Of a DNA stretch of 64,000 nucleotides, positions 34,422 through 42,984 are shown piece after piece (the first letter of the stretch is position 1; each line of letters starts with the position of its first letter). The DNA is from Rhodanobacter fulvus Jip2 (lineage in GTDB: Bacteria > Pseudomonadota > Gammaproteobacteria > Xanthomonadales > Rhodanobacteraceae). A program made the position numbers and the translations under genes. The notes below the pieces were generated by a model that worked only from the letters and a program-made list of their open reading frames with translations, searched no databases and was not told the DNA's origin. The stretch covers positions 1-64,000 of the forward strand of contig NZ_AJXU01000072.1 in the NCBI RefSeq assembly GCF_000264315.1, written 5' to 3'.

Positions 34422-35435
34422 ATGAGCAACACAATCGCGGTGATCCCGGGCGACGGTATCGGTCCCGAGATCATGACCGCCACCTTGCGCGTGCTCGACG
34501 CGCTGGACTGCGGCCTGAAGTACGAGTTTGTCGACGCCGGCATGGTGGCGCTGGACAAGCACGGTGACCTGCTGCCCAAGGCCACGCTGGACAAGATCGC
34601 CGAGCACAAGGTCGCCCTGAAGGGCCCGCTGACCACGCCGATCGGCGGTGGCTTCACCTCGGTCAATGTCACCTTGCGCCGCCACTTCGACCTGTACGCG
34701 AACGTGCGCCCGGCGGTGAGCTTTCCCGGCACCAAGTCGCGCTACGAGAACATCGACATCATCACCGTGCGCGAGAACACCGAGGGCGCGTATCGCTCCG
34801 AGGGGCAGACGCTGTCCGAGGATGGCGAGATCGCCGAGTCGGTGGCGCGCAACACGCGCAAGGGCAGCAGCCGCATCGTGCGCTACGCGTTCGAGCTGGC
34901 GGTGAAGAAGGGCCGCAAGAAGATCACCGCGGTGCACAAGGCGAACATCCTGAAGACCAGTTCGGGCCTGTTCCTCAACGTGGCGCGCGAGATCGCGAAG
35001 GAATATCCGCAGATCGAGTTCAACGAGATGATCGTGGACAACACCTGCATGCAGCTGGTGATGCGCCCCGAGCAGTTCGACGTGATCGTCACCACCAACC
35101 TGTTCGGCGACATCCTCTCCGACCTGTGCGCCGGTCTGGTCGGCGGCCTGGGCCTGGCGCCGGGCGACAACATCGGCGAGCACGCGGCGATCTTCGAAGC
35201 GGTGCACGGCTCGGCGCCGGACATCGCCGGCAAGGGCATTGCCAATCCGTGCGCGCTGCTGCTGGCCGCCGCTGACATGCTCGACTACCTGGACATGGTG
35301 GCCAAGGGCGACAGGCTGCGCCAGGCGATCCGCGACACCATGACGAACGACCGCGACAGCGTCACCCCGGACCTGGGCGGCAAGGGCAGCACCGACAGCT
35401 TCGCCGATGCGATCGCCAGCCGCGTGAAGATCTGA
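34422..35435 (+). CDS. Isocitrate dehydrogenase (short, probably NAD-dependent type)
   Basis: A 337-residue beta-decarboxylating dehydrogenase of the isocitrate/isopropylmalate fold. The substrate region SVNVTLRRHFDLYANVRP has the Ser, Asn and Arg residues that bind isocitrate rather than isopropylmalate. Metal-binding Asp residues occur in TNLFGDILSDLCAG, and the cofactor loop is EAVHGSAPDIAGKGIANP. At this length it matches the monomer-short type that Xanthomonas uses with NAD; cofactor choice is inferred. The ATG at 34422 has AAGGAG. A stem-loop terminator follows the stop. Confidence 0.92.
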   Translation: MSNTIAVIPGDGIGPEIMTATLRVLDALDCGLKYEFVDAGMVALDKHGDLLPKATLDKIAEHKVALKGPLTTPIGGGFTSVNVTLRRHFDLYANVRPAVSFPGTKSRYENIDIITVRENTEGAYRSEGQTLSEDGEIAESVARNTRKGSSRIVRYAFELAVKKGRKKITAVHKANILKTSSGLFLNVAREIAKEYPQIEFNEMIVDNTCMQLVMRPEQFDVIVTTNLFGDILSDLCAGLVGGLGLAPGDNIGEHAAIFEAVHGSAPDIAGKGIANPCALLLAAADMLDYLDMVAKGDRLRQAIRDTMTNDRDSVTPDLGGKGSTDSFADAIASRVKI

Positions 35436-35458
35436 TCGTTACACCGGAGTTGAACACG

Positions 35459-35491
35459 ACGGCCGCGGCATCGTCCGCGGCCGTTTAGTTT
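35459..35491 (+). terminator. Intrinsic terminator after isocitrate dehydrogenase
   Basis: A perfect 10-bp stem, ACGGCCGCGG / CCGCGGCCGT, with a 6-base loop at 35459-35484, then TTAGTTT. It lies 23 bp after the stop. The T tract is modest. It could also serve the convergent epimerase gene. Confidence 0.75.
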
Positions 35492-35506
35492 ACGGCTTGG
35501 CAGCCG

Positions 35507-36448
35507 TCAACCGAGCCCGTCGGCAAAGCCGCGCCGCCACGTGGGATAGGCCGGCTGCCAGCCGAGTTCGCGCTTCGCCTTGGCGTTCGAGCCGCCACGG
35601 ATCCTCGTCATCATGGACACGCCGCCCTCGCCGATCGCGAACCTGGCCAGCCACGCAGGCACCTTGTGCGGCGGCTTTGCGCCCACGGCATCCGCCAGCA
35701 TCGGCAGCCACGTGGCCACGGGGGCGGGCTCGTCGTCGACGATGTTGTAGATGCCCGGGCGGCCGCGCGAGATGGCGGCGACGGTCGCGCGGGCCGCATC
35801 GCCGACATGGATGAAAGACCAGATGCCGGCGCCGTCGCCGACGATCGGAATCTTCCGTTTGCGCACGAGCGCGACCGTCGAACCCTGCGACGAGATACCC
35901 GTGCCCGGTCCGTAGAGGAAGCCATAGCGCAGGGCGATCGCCTCGAGATCACGCGCCTCTTGCACCGCGCTCTCGAGATGCCGCAATGCCGCCAATGTCT
36001 CGCTGAAGGCTGCCGGCGGATTCGGGTCGAGCGAATCCTCTTCGGTCTTGACCGGCCCGCCCTCACGGGCGAATGGCCAGCCGCAAAAGCTCTGTGCGAT
36101 GAACCGGCGCGTTCCCGCCCTGCGTGCCGCCGCCAGCATCACGTCCGTGGCCTCGGTGCGGAAGCGGTTGGTCAAGGCGAAATCCCGGTCGAATTTCCTG
36201 AGGTCGAGCGCCGCGGGGATAGCGGTCAGCTGGTGGATGATCACCTCCGGCCGGGTGTCGAGGATGGCCTTCGTCAACTCTTCCTTGTTCAGCGCATCGG
36301 CGAGGACGACCTGTGCACCGAGCGCCCTGAACGGCGCGGCCTTGCGCGCGCTTCGGCCGAGCACGATCACCTGGTGTCCACTGTCGATCAACAGCGGCAC
36401 CAGGCTTTTGCCGATGGCGCCGGTGCCGCCGGCGACGAATATCTTCAT
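35507..36448 (-). CDS. NAD-dependent epimerase/dehydratase family protein
   Basis: A 313-residue extended SDR. It opens MKIFVAGGTGAIGKSLVPLL, with the GxxGxxG cofactor motif at residues 7-13. YGFLYGPGTGI and the late IYNIVDDEPAPV are typical of the family. The usual catalytic YxxxK is not obvious at the expected place, so enzymatic activity on sugars is uncertain; it may be an atypical (NmrA/reductase-like) member. The start at 36448 has GGAGGTCGG upstream; an earlier open frame is not needed. Confidence 0.88.
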   Translation of the reverse strand: MKIFVAGGTGAIGKSLVPLLIDSGHQVIVLGRSARKAAPFRALGAQVVLADALNKEELTKAILDTRPEVIIHQLTAIPAALDLRKFDRDFALTNRFRTEATDVMLAAARRAGTRRFIAQSFCGWPFAREGGPVKTEEDSLDPNPPAAFSETLAALRHLESAVQEARDLEAIALRYGFLYGPGTGISSQGSTVALVRKRKIPIVGDGAGIWSFIHVGDAARATVAAISRGRPGIYNIVDDEPAPVATWLPMLADAVGAKPPHKVPAWLARFAIGEGGVSMMTRIRGGSNAKAKRELGWQPAYPTWRRGFADGLG

Positions 36449-36700
36449 TGGCCGACCTCCGTTGTGCATGACAGGCGCGACGGCGTGGAGTTCAGCCGTA
36501 TGCCTGGCAGGTTTCATCGCTCGTTGCAAAAGAGACGAAGTGAACCCGATGGCCAGGCGGATGCGGTGAACAGGAGGTTTCGATGACGAAGCGATGGGGC
36601 CTCGACGCACGGATCGCGGCGTTGCCCATCCTTGGGCTACCGCTGCAGCGTAGCGCTCAACCGGAAGGTATTCCCCGTCCCGGTCCGCGTTGGCGGCGGA

Positions 36701-37156
36701 TCAATGCGCGCCGGGCTTGTAGTGGCCGGGCTCCGCGCGCGAGGGGATGGCGATGCGGTTCCAGCTGTTGATCAGGATGACCGCCATGTTGAGGTCGATC
36801 AGCTGGTTTTCGTCGAACTCGGCGCGGACTTGTTCGTAGACCTCGTCGGGCACGCCTTGGACCGGGTCGAGCCGGGTCACCGCTTCGCACCAGGCCAGCG
36901 CGGCGCGCTCGCGCGGGGTGTAGAACGGCGCCTCGCGCCAGGCCTGCAGCACGTACAGGCGCTGCTCGGTTTCGCCGGCGGCGCGGGCGTCCTTGCTGTG
37001 CATGTCCAGGCAATAGGCGCAGCCGTTGAGCTGCGACGCGCGCATCTGCACCAGCTCGATCAGGCTCTGTTCGAGGCCGGAGCCCCTGACGTAGTCGACC
37101 AGGGCGAGCAGGGGCTTGATGGCTTCGGGGCGCTTGTAGGTATTGAAACGGGGCAC
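36701..37156 (-). CDS. AhpD-like carboxymuconolactone decarboxylase family protein
   Basis: A 151-residue AhpD-superfamily protein. The redox motif is in LNGCAYCLDMHSKDARAAGE, with CxxC and the following His as in alkylhydroperoxidase D. The rest is helical (ALAWCEAVTRL, INSWNRIAIPSR). It begins with GTG at 37156 preceded by AGAGGAAA; no ATG fits. It lies 37 bp after an ECF41-type sigma factor gene on the same strand; CMD genes are the hallmark neighbours of ECF41 sigma factors and their presumed targets. Confidence 0.9.
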   Translation of the reverse strand: MPRFNTYKRPEAIKPLLALVDYVRGSGLEQSLIELVQMRASQLNGCAYCLDMHSKDARAAGETEQRLYVLQAWREAPFYTPRERAALAWCEAVTRLDPVQGVPDEVYEQVRAEFDENQLIDLNMAVILINSWNRIAIPSRAEPGHYKPGAH

Positions 37157-37193
37157 GGGGATTTCCTCTGTGGGCGCGGCCGGGAGTGGCCGT

Positions 37194-38096
37194 TCAATGC
37201 AAGGACGCGGCAGCCGCCGCTTTCGTGACAACCGCCAGCCGCGCCAGCTTGCCGGGATGGCGCAGCGCATGGATCGCAGTGATGCGTTCGCCGTCGGTGT
37301 CGATCCAGCTGGCGGAAATCAGCGCGCCGGCCTGCCAGCTCAGCAGGGCCGGCAAGCCGTTGAGCTGGCGGATCTCATGGTGCACATCGTGGCCTTGCTG
37401 CTGCAGCCCAATCTGCAGGTACAACCGCGACAGCCGCTCGGCCCCGTGCAGCGGACGCAGCGTGGCCCGCGCCAGGCCGCCGCCGTCGGAAACGTGCATT
37501 GCATCCTCGGCGAACAACGCGCGCAGCGTGGCTGCATCGGGCCGCTGCAAGGCCTGCATGAAGCGCTCCATCAGGCGTTGCTGGGTTACGGGGCTGGTGG
37601 CCGGTTGACGTGGCCGATCCTGGCGCAGGCGCAGCTTCGCCCGATGCACGCGCTGGCGGCAGGCGTCTTCGCTGATGTCCAGCATGGCCGCGGTTTCCGC
37701 ATGGCTGTAGTCGAACACTTCGTGCAGCAGGAATGCCGCCCGCTCGTCTGCGCTGAGGCGTTCCAGCAGCAACAGGAAGGTGAGGGTGAGGCTTTCGGCG
37801 CGTTCCAGTTGCGCCTCCGGCTGCTCGGATTCGGCGATCGCCGGCTCGGGCAGCCACGGCCCGGGATAATGTGCGCGTTCGGTCTTGGCACGACGCAGGC
37901 GATCGAGCGCGATGCGCGTGGTCACGGTGACCAGCCAGGCCTCGGGATCGTCCAGCGCATCGGCATCCTGCGCGTGCCAGCGCAACCAGGCGTCGTGCAG
38001 CACATCCTCGGCATCGCCGGGCGCGCCCAGCATGCGATAGGCCAGCCCGAACAGGCGCGAGCGGTGTTGCTGGAACAGGGCGGTATGCGGATCCAC
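37194..38096 (-). CDS. ECF41-type RNA polymerase sigma factor with SnoaL-like C-terminus
   Basis: A 300-residue extracytoplasmic-function sigma factor. Region 2 (LFGLAYRMLGAPGDAEDVLH) and region 4 (LLHEVFDYSHAETAAMLDIS) are joined by a linker with WLPEP; a 120-residue SnoaL-like domain follows (MHVSDGGGLARATLR, LNGLPALLSW). WLPEP and DGGG are ECF41 features; in this group the fused C-terminus acts in place of an anti-sigma factor, and no anti-sigma gene is present here. I choose GTG at 38096 because GGAG lies 6 bases before it and it fits the predicted transcript start; a TTG at 38123 would lie inside the promoter. Downstream is its usual CMD partner gene. Confidence 0.92.
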   Translation of the reverse strand: MDPHTALFQQHRSRLFGLAYRMLGAPGDAEDVLHDAWLRWHAQDADALDDPEAWLVTVTTRIALDRLRRAKTERAHYPGPWLPEPAIAESEQPEAQLERAESLTLTFLLLLERLSADERAAFLLHEVFDYSHAETAAMLDISEDACRQRVHRAKLRLRQDRPRQPATSPVTQQRLMERFMQALQRPDAATLRALFAEDAMHVSDGGGLARATLRPLHGAERLSRLYLQIGLQQQGHDVHHEIRQLNGLPALLSWQAGALISASWIDTDGERITAIHALRHPGKLARLAVVTKAAAAASLH

Positions 38097-38124
38097 GGCG
38101 TTCTCCACGGCGATATCCGGCAAG

Positions 38125-38151
38125 GACGCGCGAGCGCGGTGCGATGTGACC
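38125..38151 (-). promoter_or_regulatory. Predicted ECF41 promoter
   Basis: On the minus strand GGTCACA is followed after 16 bases by CGTC. ECF41 sigma factors recognise a TGTCACA-type -35 and a CGTC -10 with this spacing. One -35 base differs. The site places the transcript start near 38118, about 22 bp before the GTG I chose, and suggests the sigma factor drives its own operon with the CMD gene. Confidence 0.7.
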
Positions 38152-38185
38152 GCTCAGGGCGCCATGGATGAAGACCCGCCGGTCG

Positions 38186-39139
38186 TCAGCCGAAAAACGG
38201 CCACGGCGCCAGGAAGATCAGCCACATCAGGATCAGGATCCCAACGTACTTGGCCGCCTTGTATACCTTGCGATGGCGGCGCTTGAACTCGGCCTTCCAG
38301 CGATGGCTGGCGCCCTTGCGCTGGCTGAGTGCGTACAGGCGATTCACGAAACCGGTTTTATCGGTTCCCGCGTCGCTGTTGGGCGAGGCCGTTATCTTGC
38401 CCATGAACGCACCGACGCGATGGTTGATCGAACTCATCCAGCGCGTGCGCAGCGGGCGTTCGACATCGGCGAACAGGATGACCCGGGTCTGGTCGGTCTT
38501 GTTTTCCACCCAGTGCACGAAGGTCTCGTCGAACACCACGTCCTTGCCGTCGCCCCAGGCGTGTTCCTCGCCATCGACGAAGATGCGGCAGTCGCGCGAG
38601 TTCGGCGTGATCAGGCCCAGGTGATAGCGCAGCGAGCCGGCGAACGGGTCGCGGTGCGGGTTGAGTTTGCTGTTGGGCGCCAGCGTGGCGAACATCGCCG
38701 CCTTGATGCCGGGGATGGCATTGAGCAGTTCCACCGTCTTCGGGCACAGCGCCTGGGCCGAGGCCAGCGGCTCGCCGTACCACTTCAGGTAGAAACGCTT
38801 CCAGCCCTGCTTGATGAAGCTGTTGAAGCTGGCGTCGTTGTTGGCCGTGGTGCCACGGATATGGCCGGCGTCGGTGAGGTGCAGCGCCTCGTCGCGAATC
38901 GTCTGCCAGTTGGCCTGCAGCAGATCCAGCTCCGGAAAGCCGCGGCGGTCCAGGATGGGTTTTGCCGGCACCGCCGAGAACGCGTACATCAGCAGGTTGT
39001 ACGGCGCGAAGATCGCCGAATGGTCGACCAGCTGGCGATCGAAGCGCAGCCGCACGCGCCCGCGCAGATGCACCAGCAGCACGCACAGCGCAAAGAAAAC
39101 GAAGATGGCGAGCAGGATGAGACGGGGCGTAAGAATCAT
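38186..39139 (-). CDS. lpxO: Lipid A hydroxylase LpxO (aspartyl/asparaginyl beta-hydroxylase family)
   Basis: A 317-residue Fe(II)/2-oxoglutarate dioxygenase-like protein. One helix at residues 3-23 and another at 293-312 anchor it in the inner membrane. The iron/oxoglutarate site is visible in LNPHRDPFAGSLRYHLGL and ETFVHWVENKTDQTRVILF. In Salmonella LpxO adds a 2-hydroxyl to a lipid A acyl chain; a peptide substrate is the alternative for this family. ATG 39139 gives the membrane helix; the frame stays open upstream. Confidence 0.85.
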   Translation of the reverse strand: MILTPRLILLAIFVFFALCVLLVHLRGRVRLRFDRQLVDHSAIFAPYNLLMYAFSAVPAKPILDRRGFPELDLLQANWQTIRDEALHLTDAGHIRGTTANNDASFNSFIKQGWKRFYLKWYGEPLASAQALCPKTVELLNAIPGIKAAMFATLAPNSKLNPHRDPFAGSLRYHLGLITPNSRDCRIFVDGEEHAWGDGKDVVFDETFVHWVENKTDQTRVILFADVERPLRTRWMSSINHRVGAFMGKITASPNSDAGTDKTGFVNRLYALSQRKGASHRWKAEFKRRHRKVYKAAKYVGILILMWLIFLAPWPFFG

Positions 39140-39291
39140 GGCGACGCGAGCAGCCGTGGCAGGGATTTCGGAGCCTGCCATTCTACGCGCTTGCCGCGCT
39201 CCGGCTCGGCCGCCGCCCGATTCCCCGCGCGGCATTCAGCCGCGCGAGGATGTTCCGCTCACCGACAAGACGCCGGTTTCGAGCTCTTGCG

Positions 39292-39319
39292 AATCCCCAA
39301 TCCCGAATCCCCAATCCCG
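39292..39319. repeat. Four tandem AATCCC(C/G) heptamers
   Basis: Four exact 7-base units, alternating AATCCCC and AATCCCG, end 3 bp before the stop of the PhoH gene, in the gap between it and lpxO. Reverse complement of the AATCGGG heptamer found at three other places in the window. Confidence 0.65.
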
Positions 39320-39321
39320 GC

Positions 39322-40701
39322 TTACAGCGTCTCCGCCGCGAAATCCGCCAGCCGTGAACGCTCGCCACGACGCAGCGTGATGTGCGCCGAATGTTCCCAT
39401 TGCTTGAAGCGGTCCACCGCGTAGGTGAGGCCGGAGGTGGTTTCGGTGAGGTAGGGCGTGTCGATCTGCTCGACGTTGCCCAGGCAGACGATCTTGGTGC
39501 CGGGGCCGGCGCGGGTGATCAGGGTTTTCATTTGCTTCGGCGTGAGGTTCTGCGCCTCGTCGATGATCAGGTAGCGCGACAGGAAGGTGCGCCCGCGCAT
39601 GAAGTTCAGCGAGCGGATCTTGATGCGCGAGGCCAGCAGGTCGTTGGTGGCCTGGCGGCCCCAGCTGCCGCCATCTTCCGGGTTGGCCAGCACTTCCAGG
39701 TTGTCGGTCAGCGCGCCCATCCATGGCGTCATCTTTTCCTCCTCGGTGCCGGGCAGGAAACCGATGTCTTCGCCCACGGAAACGGTGGCACGGGTCATGA
39801 TGATTTCGCGGTAGCGCTGCTGATCCATTACCTGGGCCAGTCCGGCGGCCAGTGCCAGCAGCGTCTTGCCGGTGCCGGCGTTGCCCAGCAGGGTGACGAA
39901 ATCGATATCCGGATCCATCAGCGCGTTGAGCGCGAAATTCTGCTCGCGATTGCGTGCGCCGATACCCCACACGTGATGATTGGCATGCGAGTGGTCATCC
40001 AGCAGCACCAGCGTGGCGGTGTCGTCGCCGACTTCCAGCACGCGCAACTCGATGCCGCCTTCGCCCGGCATGTACAGGCATTCGTTGGGATACCACTCCT
40101 CGCTTTCGTGGCGATCGAGGCGGTAGTAGGTGCGCCCGCGTTCGGTCCACGATTCCACTTCCGGATGCTGCTCCCAGAAGTCTTCCGGCAACGCGTCCAC
40201 GCCGTTGTAGAGCAGCGAGAAATCGTCCAGCGCGCGGTCGTTCTCGTAATCCTCCGCGGTGATGCCCTGGATGCTGGCCTTGATCCGCAGGTTGATGTCC
40301 TTGGTCACCAGGATCACGGTGCGGTCGGGATGCTGCTCGTGCAGTTCGATCACCGCGGCCAGGATCTGGTTGTCGGCCTTGCCGTGGCCGTTGCTGACGC
40401 GCTGCTGGAAATACAGCCGGCCCACGGCCGATCCGCGCTTCAGCTTGATGCCGGCGGGGTTGGTCAGCTCCAGCCCATCGGCCAAGTCGTGCTGTTTGCC
40501 GCGCTCGATCAGCTCATTGAGGAAGCGGCTGACCTGGCGGCCATTGCGTGAGACTTCCGACGCGCCCTTCTTTTTCTCGTCCAGTTCCTCCAGCACGGTC
40601 ATCGGGATGAAGACGTCGTGTTCCTCGAAATGGAACAGCGAGGTCGGGTCATGCAGCAGAACGTTGGTGTCCAGAGCGTAGATGCGCTTGCTTCCGGTCA
40701 T
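39322..40701 (-). CDS. PIN-PhoH fusion protein (PhoH2 type)
   Basis: A 459-residue protein with two domains. Residues 1-140 are a PIN ribonuclease domain (YALDTNVLLHDP, VLEELDEKKKG, LVTKDINLRIKAS). Residues 235-459 are a PhoH ATPase with Walker A GNAGTGKTLLA and Walker B YLIIDEAQNLTP. PhoH2 proteins couple ATP use to RNA unwinding and cleavage; in mycobacteria the gene is linked to a small antitoxin, but no such small partner is seen here. The start at 40701 follows weak upstream signals; the frame opens earlier without reason. lpxO is downstream after a heptamer repeat. Confidence 0.9.
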   Translation of the reverse strand: MTGSKRIYALDTNVLLHDPTSLFHFEEHDVFIPMTVLEELDEKKKGASEVSRNGRQVSRFLNELIERGKQHDLADGLELTNPAGIKLKRGSAVGRLYFQQRVSNGHGKADNQILAAVIELHEQHPDRTVILVTKDINLRIKASIQGITAEDYENDRALDDFSLLYNGVDALPEDFWEQHPEVESWTERGRTYYRLDRHESEEWYPNECLYMPGEGGIELRVLEVGDDTATLVLLDDHSHANHHVWGIGARNREQNFALNALMDPDIDFVTLLGNAGTGKTLLALAAGLAQVMDQQRYREIIMTRATVSVGEDIGFLPGTEEEKMTPWMGALTDNLEVLANPEDGGSWGRQATNDLLASRIKIRSLNFMRGRTFLSRYLIIDEAQNLTPKQMKTLITRAGPGTKIVCLGNVEQIDTPYLTETTSGLTYAVDRFKQWEHSAHITLRRGERSRLADFAAETL

Positions 40702-40804
40702 GCGGAAGAATCCTCGCGGGTGGTGGGAGAGGGATCGCGATGCTGCGGTCGCGGGCGGAGAGGCGTGGCGTGCCACACCGGAAAAAACGATGCGGGGTGC
40801 GCGC

Positions 40805-41266
40805 TCACGCGGCGGGAATGGCGTCGAGCACTTCCTGCGCGTGGCCGGCGACTTTCACCTTGCGCCATTCCCGTGACAGTTTGCCGTCGGGATCGATCAG
40901 GAACGTGCTGCGCACCACGCCCATGTGGCGCTTGCCGTACAACACCTTCTCGTGGATCACGTCGAACGCCTTGCACCAGGTTTCGTCGGGGTCGGATACA
41001 AGCGGGAAGGGCAGCGCCTGCTTCTCCGCAAACCGGGCGTGCGAGGCGACGGCATCACGCGAGACGCCGACGATCCGCGCGCCGCGCTGGCGGAATTGCG
41101 GGTAGAGGTCGCGGAAATCCTGTGCCTCGGTGGTGCAGCCGGGGGTGCTGTCCCTGGGGTAGAAGTAGAGGACGACCCACTGACCCTTGAGGCTGGCCAG
41201 TTTCAGTGGCTCGCCGGTGCCGGTGGGCCCGGTGAGCGGTGGGACTTTCTTGCCGATTTCGGGCAT
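40805..41266 (-). CDS. bcp: Thioredoxin-dependent thiol peroxidase (BCP/PrxQ)
   Basis: A 153-residue peroxiredoxin that reduces hydroperoxides. The peroxidatic Cys is residue 44 in DSTPGCTTEAQDF. The Cys five positions later, the usual partner in E. coli BCP, is absent (Gln). A second Cys at residue 98 (ETWCKAFDV) probably serves as the resolving residue, as in the PrxQ form known from Xanthomonas. Stands alone, 103 bp from the PhoH gene on the same strand. Confidence 0.93.
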   Translation of the reverse strand: MPEIGKKVPPLTGPTGTGEPLKLASLKGQWVVLYFYPRDSTPGCTTEAQDFRDLYPQFRQRGARIVGVSRDAVASHARFAEKQALPFPLVSDPDETWCKAFDVIHEKVLYGKRHMGVVRSTFLIDPDGKLSREWRKVKVAGHAQEVLDAIPAA

Positions 41267-41362
41267 GGACGCTCCATCGCGGCGGAGGCCGCATGGCCCA
41301 AGACTAGCGCTTGCCGCACGGCGGATGACAGACCTTGCCAGCGTCGATGGATCGCGCGATCC

Positions 41363-41929
41363 TCAGAATTTCACCGGGTCCATGATCGCGTCCAGATTCA
41401 GCCCGTCGCACAGTTCGAGAAAGTCGTCGCGCAGCGCGGCGATGTGGATTTCCGAAGGGATGCCGATGGTGAACTGGGCCTGGAACATTTCAGCGCCGGT
41501 CTGCATGGCCTGGTAATGGGTGGAGTTCAGCTGCTCCACGCTGATCTCGTGCTGGCTGAAGAATTCCACGATGCGCGCCACGATGCCGGGGCGGTCGGCG
41601 GCCACCACTTCGACCAGATACGGCAACAGATGCGAGCTGTTTTCGCGCGGCCGGGTGCGGTAGTGCACCAGCCGCAGGCTTTCGTCGCGGGCCAGCTTGG
41701 TCAGCGCCGATTCCAGCTTGGCCAGCGCATCCCAGGCGCCGGTGGCAAGCAGCATCAGCGAGATTTCCGTGCCGATCGTGGCGACCCGCGCCTCGGCCAG
41801 GTTGCAGCCGGCATCGGCGATGCGTCGTGCCAGCGTCAGCAGGGGCGATTGCAGTGCCGGCGTGAGTACCTGGATCAGCAGTTGCTCGTCGGCGCCCGCG
41901 CGGACGGAGGAAGCGGAAGAAGATTTCAA
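41363..41929 (-). CDS. gcvR: Glycine cleavage system regulator GcvR-like ACT protein
   Basis: A 188-residue protein with two ACT domains: LLIQVLTPALQSPLLTLARR in the first half and LVEVVAADRPGIVARIVEFF in the second. This is the GcvR plan, a regulator of glycine cleavage through GcvA in enteric bacteria. There is no ATG before the first domain in a sensible place: TTG at 41929 is my choice, and ATG at 42013 would overlap the leader of dapA. The gene is divergent from dapA; in gammaproteobacteria gcvR and dapA are usual neighbours. Confidence 0.82.
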   Translation of the reverse strand: MKSSSASSVRAGADEQLLIQVLTPALQSPLLTLARRIADAGCNLAEARVATIGTEISLMLLATGAWDALAKLESALTKLARDESLRLVHYRTRPRENSSHLLPYLVEVVAADRPGIVARIVEFFSQHEISVEQLNSTHYQAMQTGAEMFQAQFTIGIPSEIHIAALRDDFLELCDGLNLDAIMDPVKF

Positions 41930-42042
41930 GAGGTTTGCCCGTGGGAAGTCCGCATGATGCGGAATGACTCCGTTCGAGCTTACTTGCCCGTCCGGCGAGC
42001 CCGCAAGTAACATAGACGGCTGATTGCCGGGCGGGACGTGTC

Positions 42043-42936
42043 TTGAACATTCGTGGAAGCATCTGTGCATTGGTCACCCCGTTTGCCGCCGATGGCGGGC
42101 TCGATCTGCCGGCCTTCGGCCGCCTGCTCGACTATCAACTCGAGGGTGGCACGCAGGGCGTGGTGGTGGCCGGTTCCACCGGCGAAGCGCACATGCTGGA
42201 ACCCGAAGAGTTCGACCGCCTGCTGACGTTCGCCGTTCGCCATGTGAACGGCCGGGTGCCGGTGATCGCCGGCACCGGCGAGGCGGGCACGGCCAAGACG
42301 GTGGAAGCCACGCGGCGCGCGCAGGCGCTTGGCGCCGATGCGGCGCTGGTGGTGGTGCCTTACTACGTGCGTCCGACCCAGGAAGGCATGCGTCGTCATT
42401 TCCTGGAAGTGGCCGACCACGGCGGCCTGCCGCTGCTGCTGTACAACGTGTCGATCCGTACCGCCTGCGACATGCTGCCGGAAACCGTCGCCCGTCTACG
42501 CGACCATCCGGCGATCATCGGCATCAAGGAAGCCCGCGGCGATGCCGAACGCATTCGCGCGCTTGCGGAACTTGCGGGCGAGAATTTCGTCTACCTGTCC
42601 GGTGATGACGCCACCGCCACCGACGCCATGCTCGCCGGGGCGAACGGTACCGTCTCGGTGGTGGCCAACCTGGTGCCCAAGGCGTTCCGCGCACTTTGCG
42701 ACGCGGCGGTCAGCGGCGACAGGGAGGCGGCGGCGCGTTGCCTCGCGGCGTTGGAGCCGTTGTTGAAGGCGCTCAATTGCGCGCCGAATCCGATCGCGGT
42801 GAAGGCGGGGCTGCCCGAGCTGGGGCTTGGTCTGGCGTTGCCGCGGTTGCCGCTTGTTGAATTGAATGAAGGCCCGGAACGTGTCCGACTGCGCCAAGCA
42901 CTGTCCAGTCTGGCATCCTTGGCCACTGCTGCCTGA
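42043..42936 (+). CDS. dapA: 4-hydroxy-tetrahydrodipicolinate synthase DapA
   Basis: A 297-residue enzyme that condenses pyruvate with aspartate semialdehyde in lysine and peptidoglycan-precursor synthesis. The catalytic residues are present: Lys in IGIKEARGD, Tyr in VVVPYYVRPTQEG, and Arg in NVSIRTACDM; Ser replaces the first Thr of the usual GTTGE (here GSTGEA). It begins with TTG at 42043. It precedes bamC as in E. coli dapA-bamC (dapX), with 48 bp between. Confidence 0.94.
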   Translation: MNIRGSICALVTPFAADGGLDLPAFGRLLDYQLEGGTQGVVVAGSTGEAHMLEPEEFDRLLTFAVRHVNGRVPVIAGTGEAGTAKTVEATRRAQALGADAALVVVPYYVRPTQEGMRRHFLEVADHGGLPLLLYNVSIRTACDMLPETVARLRDHPAIIGIKEARGDAERIRALAELAGENFVYLSGDDATATDAMLAGANGTVSVVANLVPKAFRALCDAAVSGDREAAARCLAALEPLLKALNCAPNPIAVKAGLPELGLGLALPRLPLVELNEGPERVRLRQALSSLASLATAA

Positions 42937-42984
42937 AGCGCTGCGGCGTTGCGGCGGCCCGATCCTTCCACGGAATCCCATTAC

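Noticed and set aside
35507-36610. Longer start for the epimerase-like gene
   Set aside because: The extra 54 residues have no conserved feature, whereas ATG 36448 has a strong GGAGG site and begins at the Rossmann fold.
39322-40701. PIN-PhoH gene as a toxin-antitoxin operon
   Set aside because: No small gene upstream on the same strand that could encode an antitoxin; the adjacent gene is bcp.
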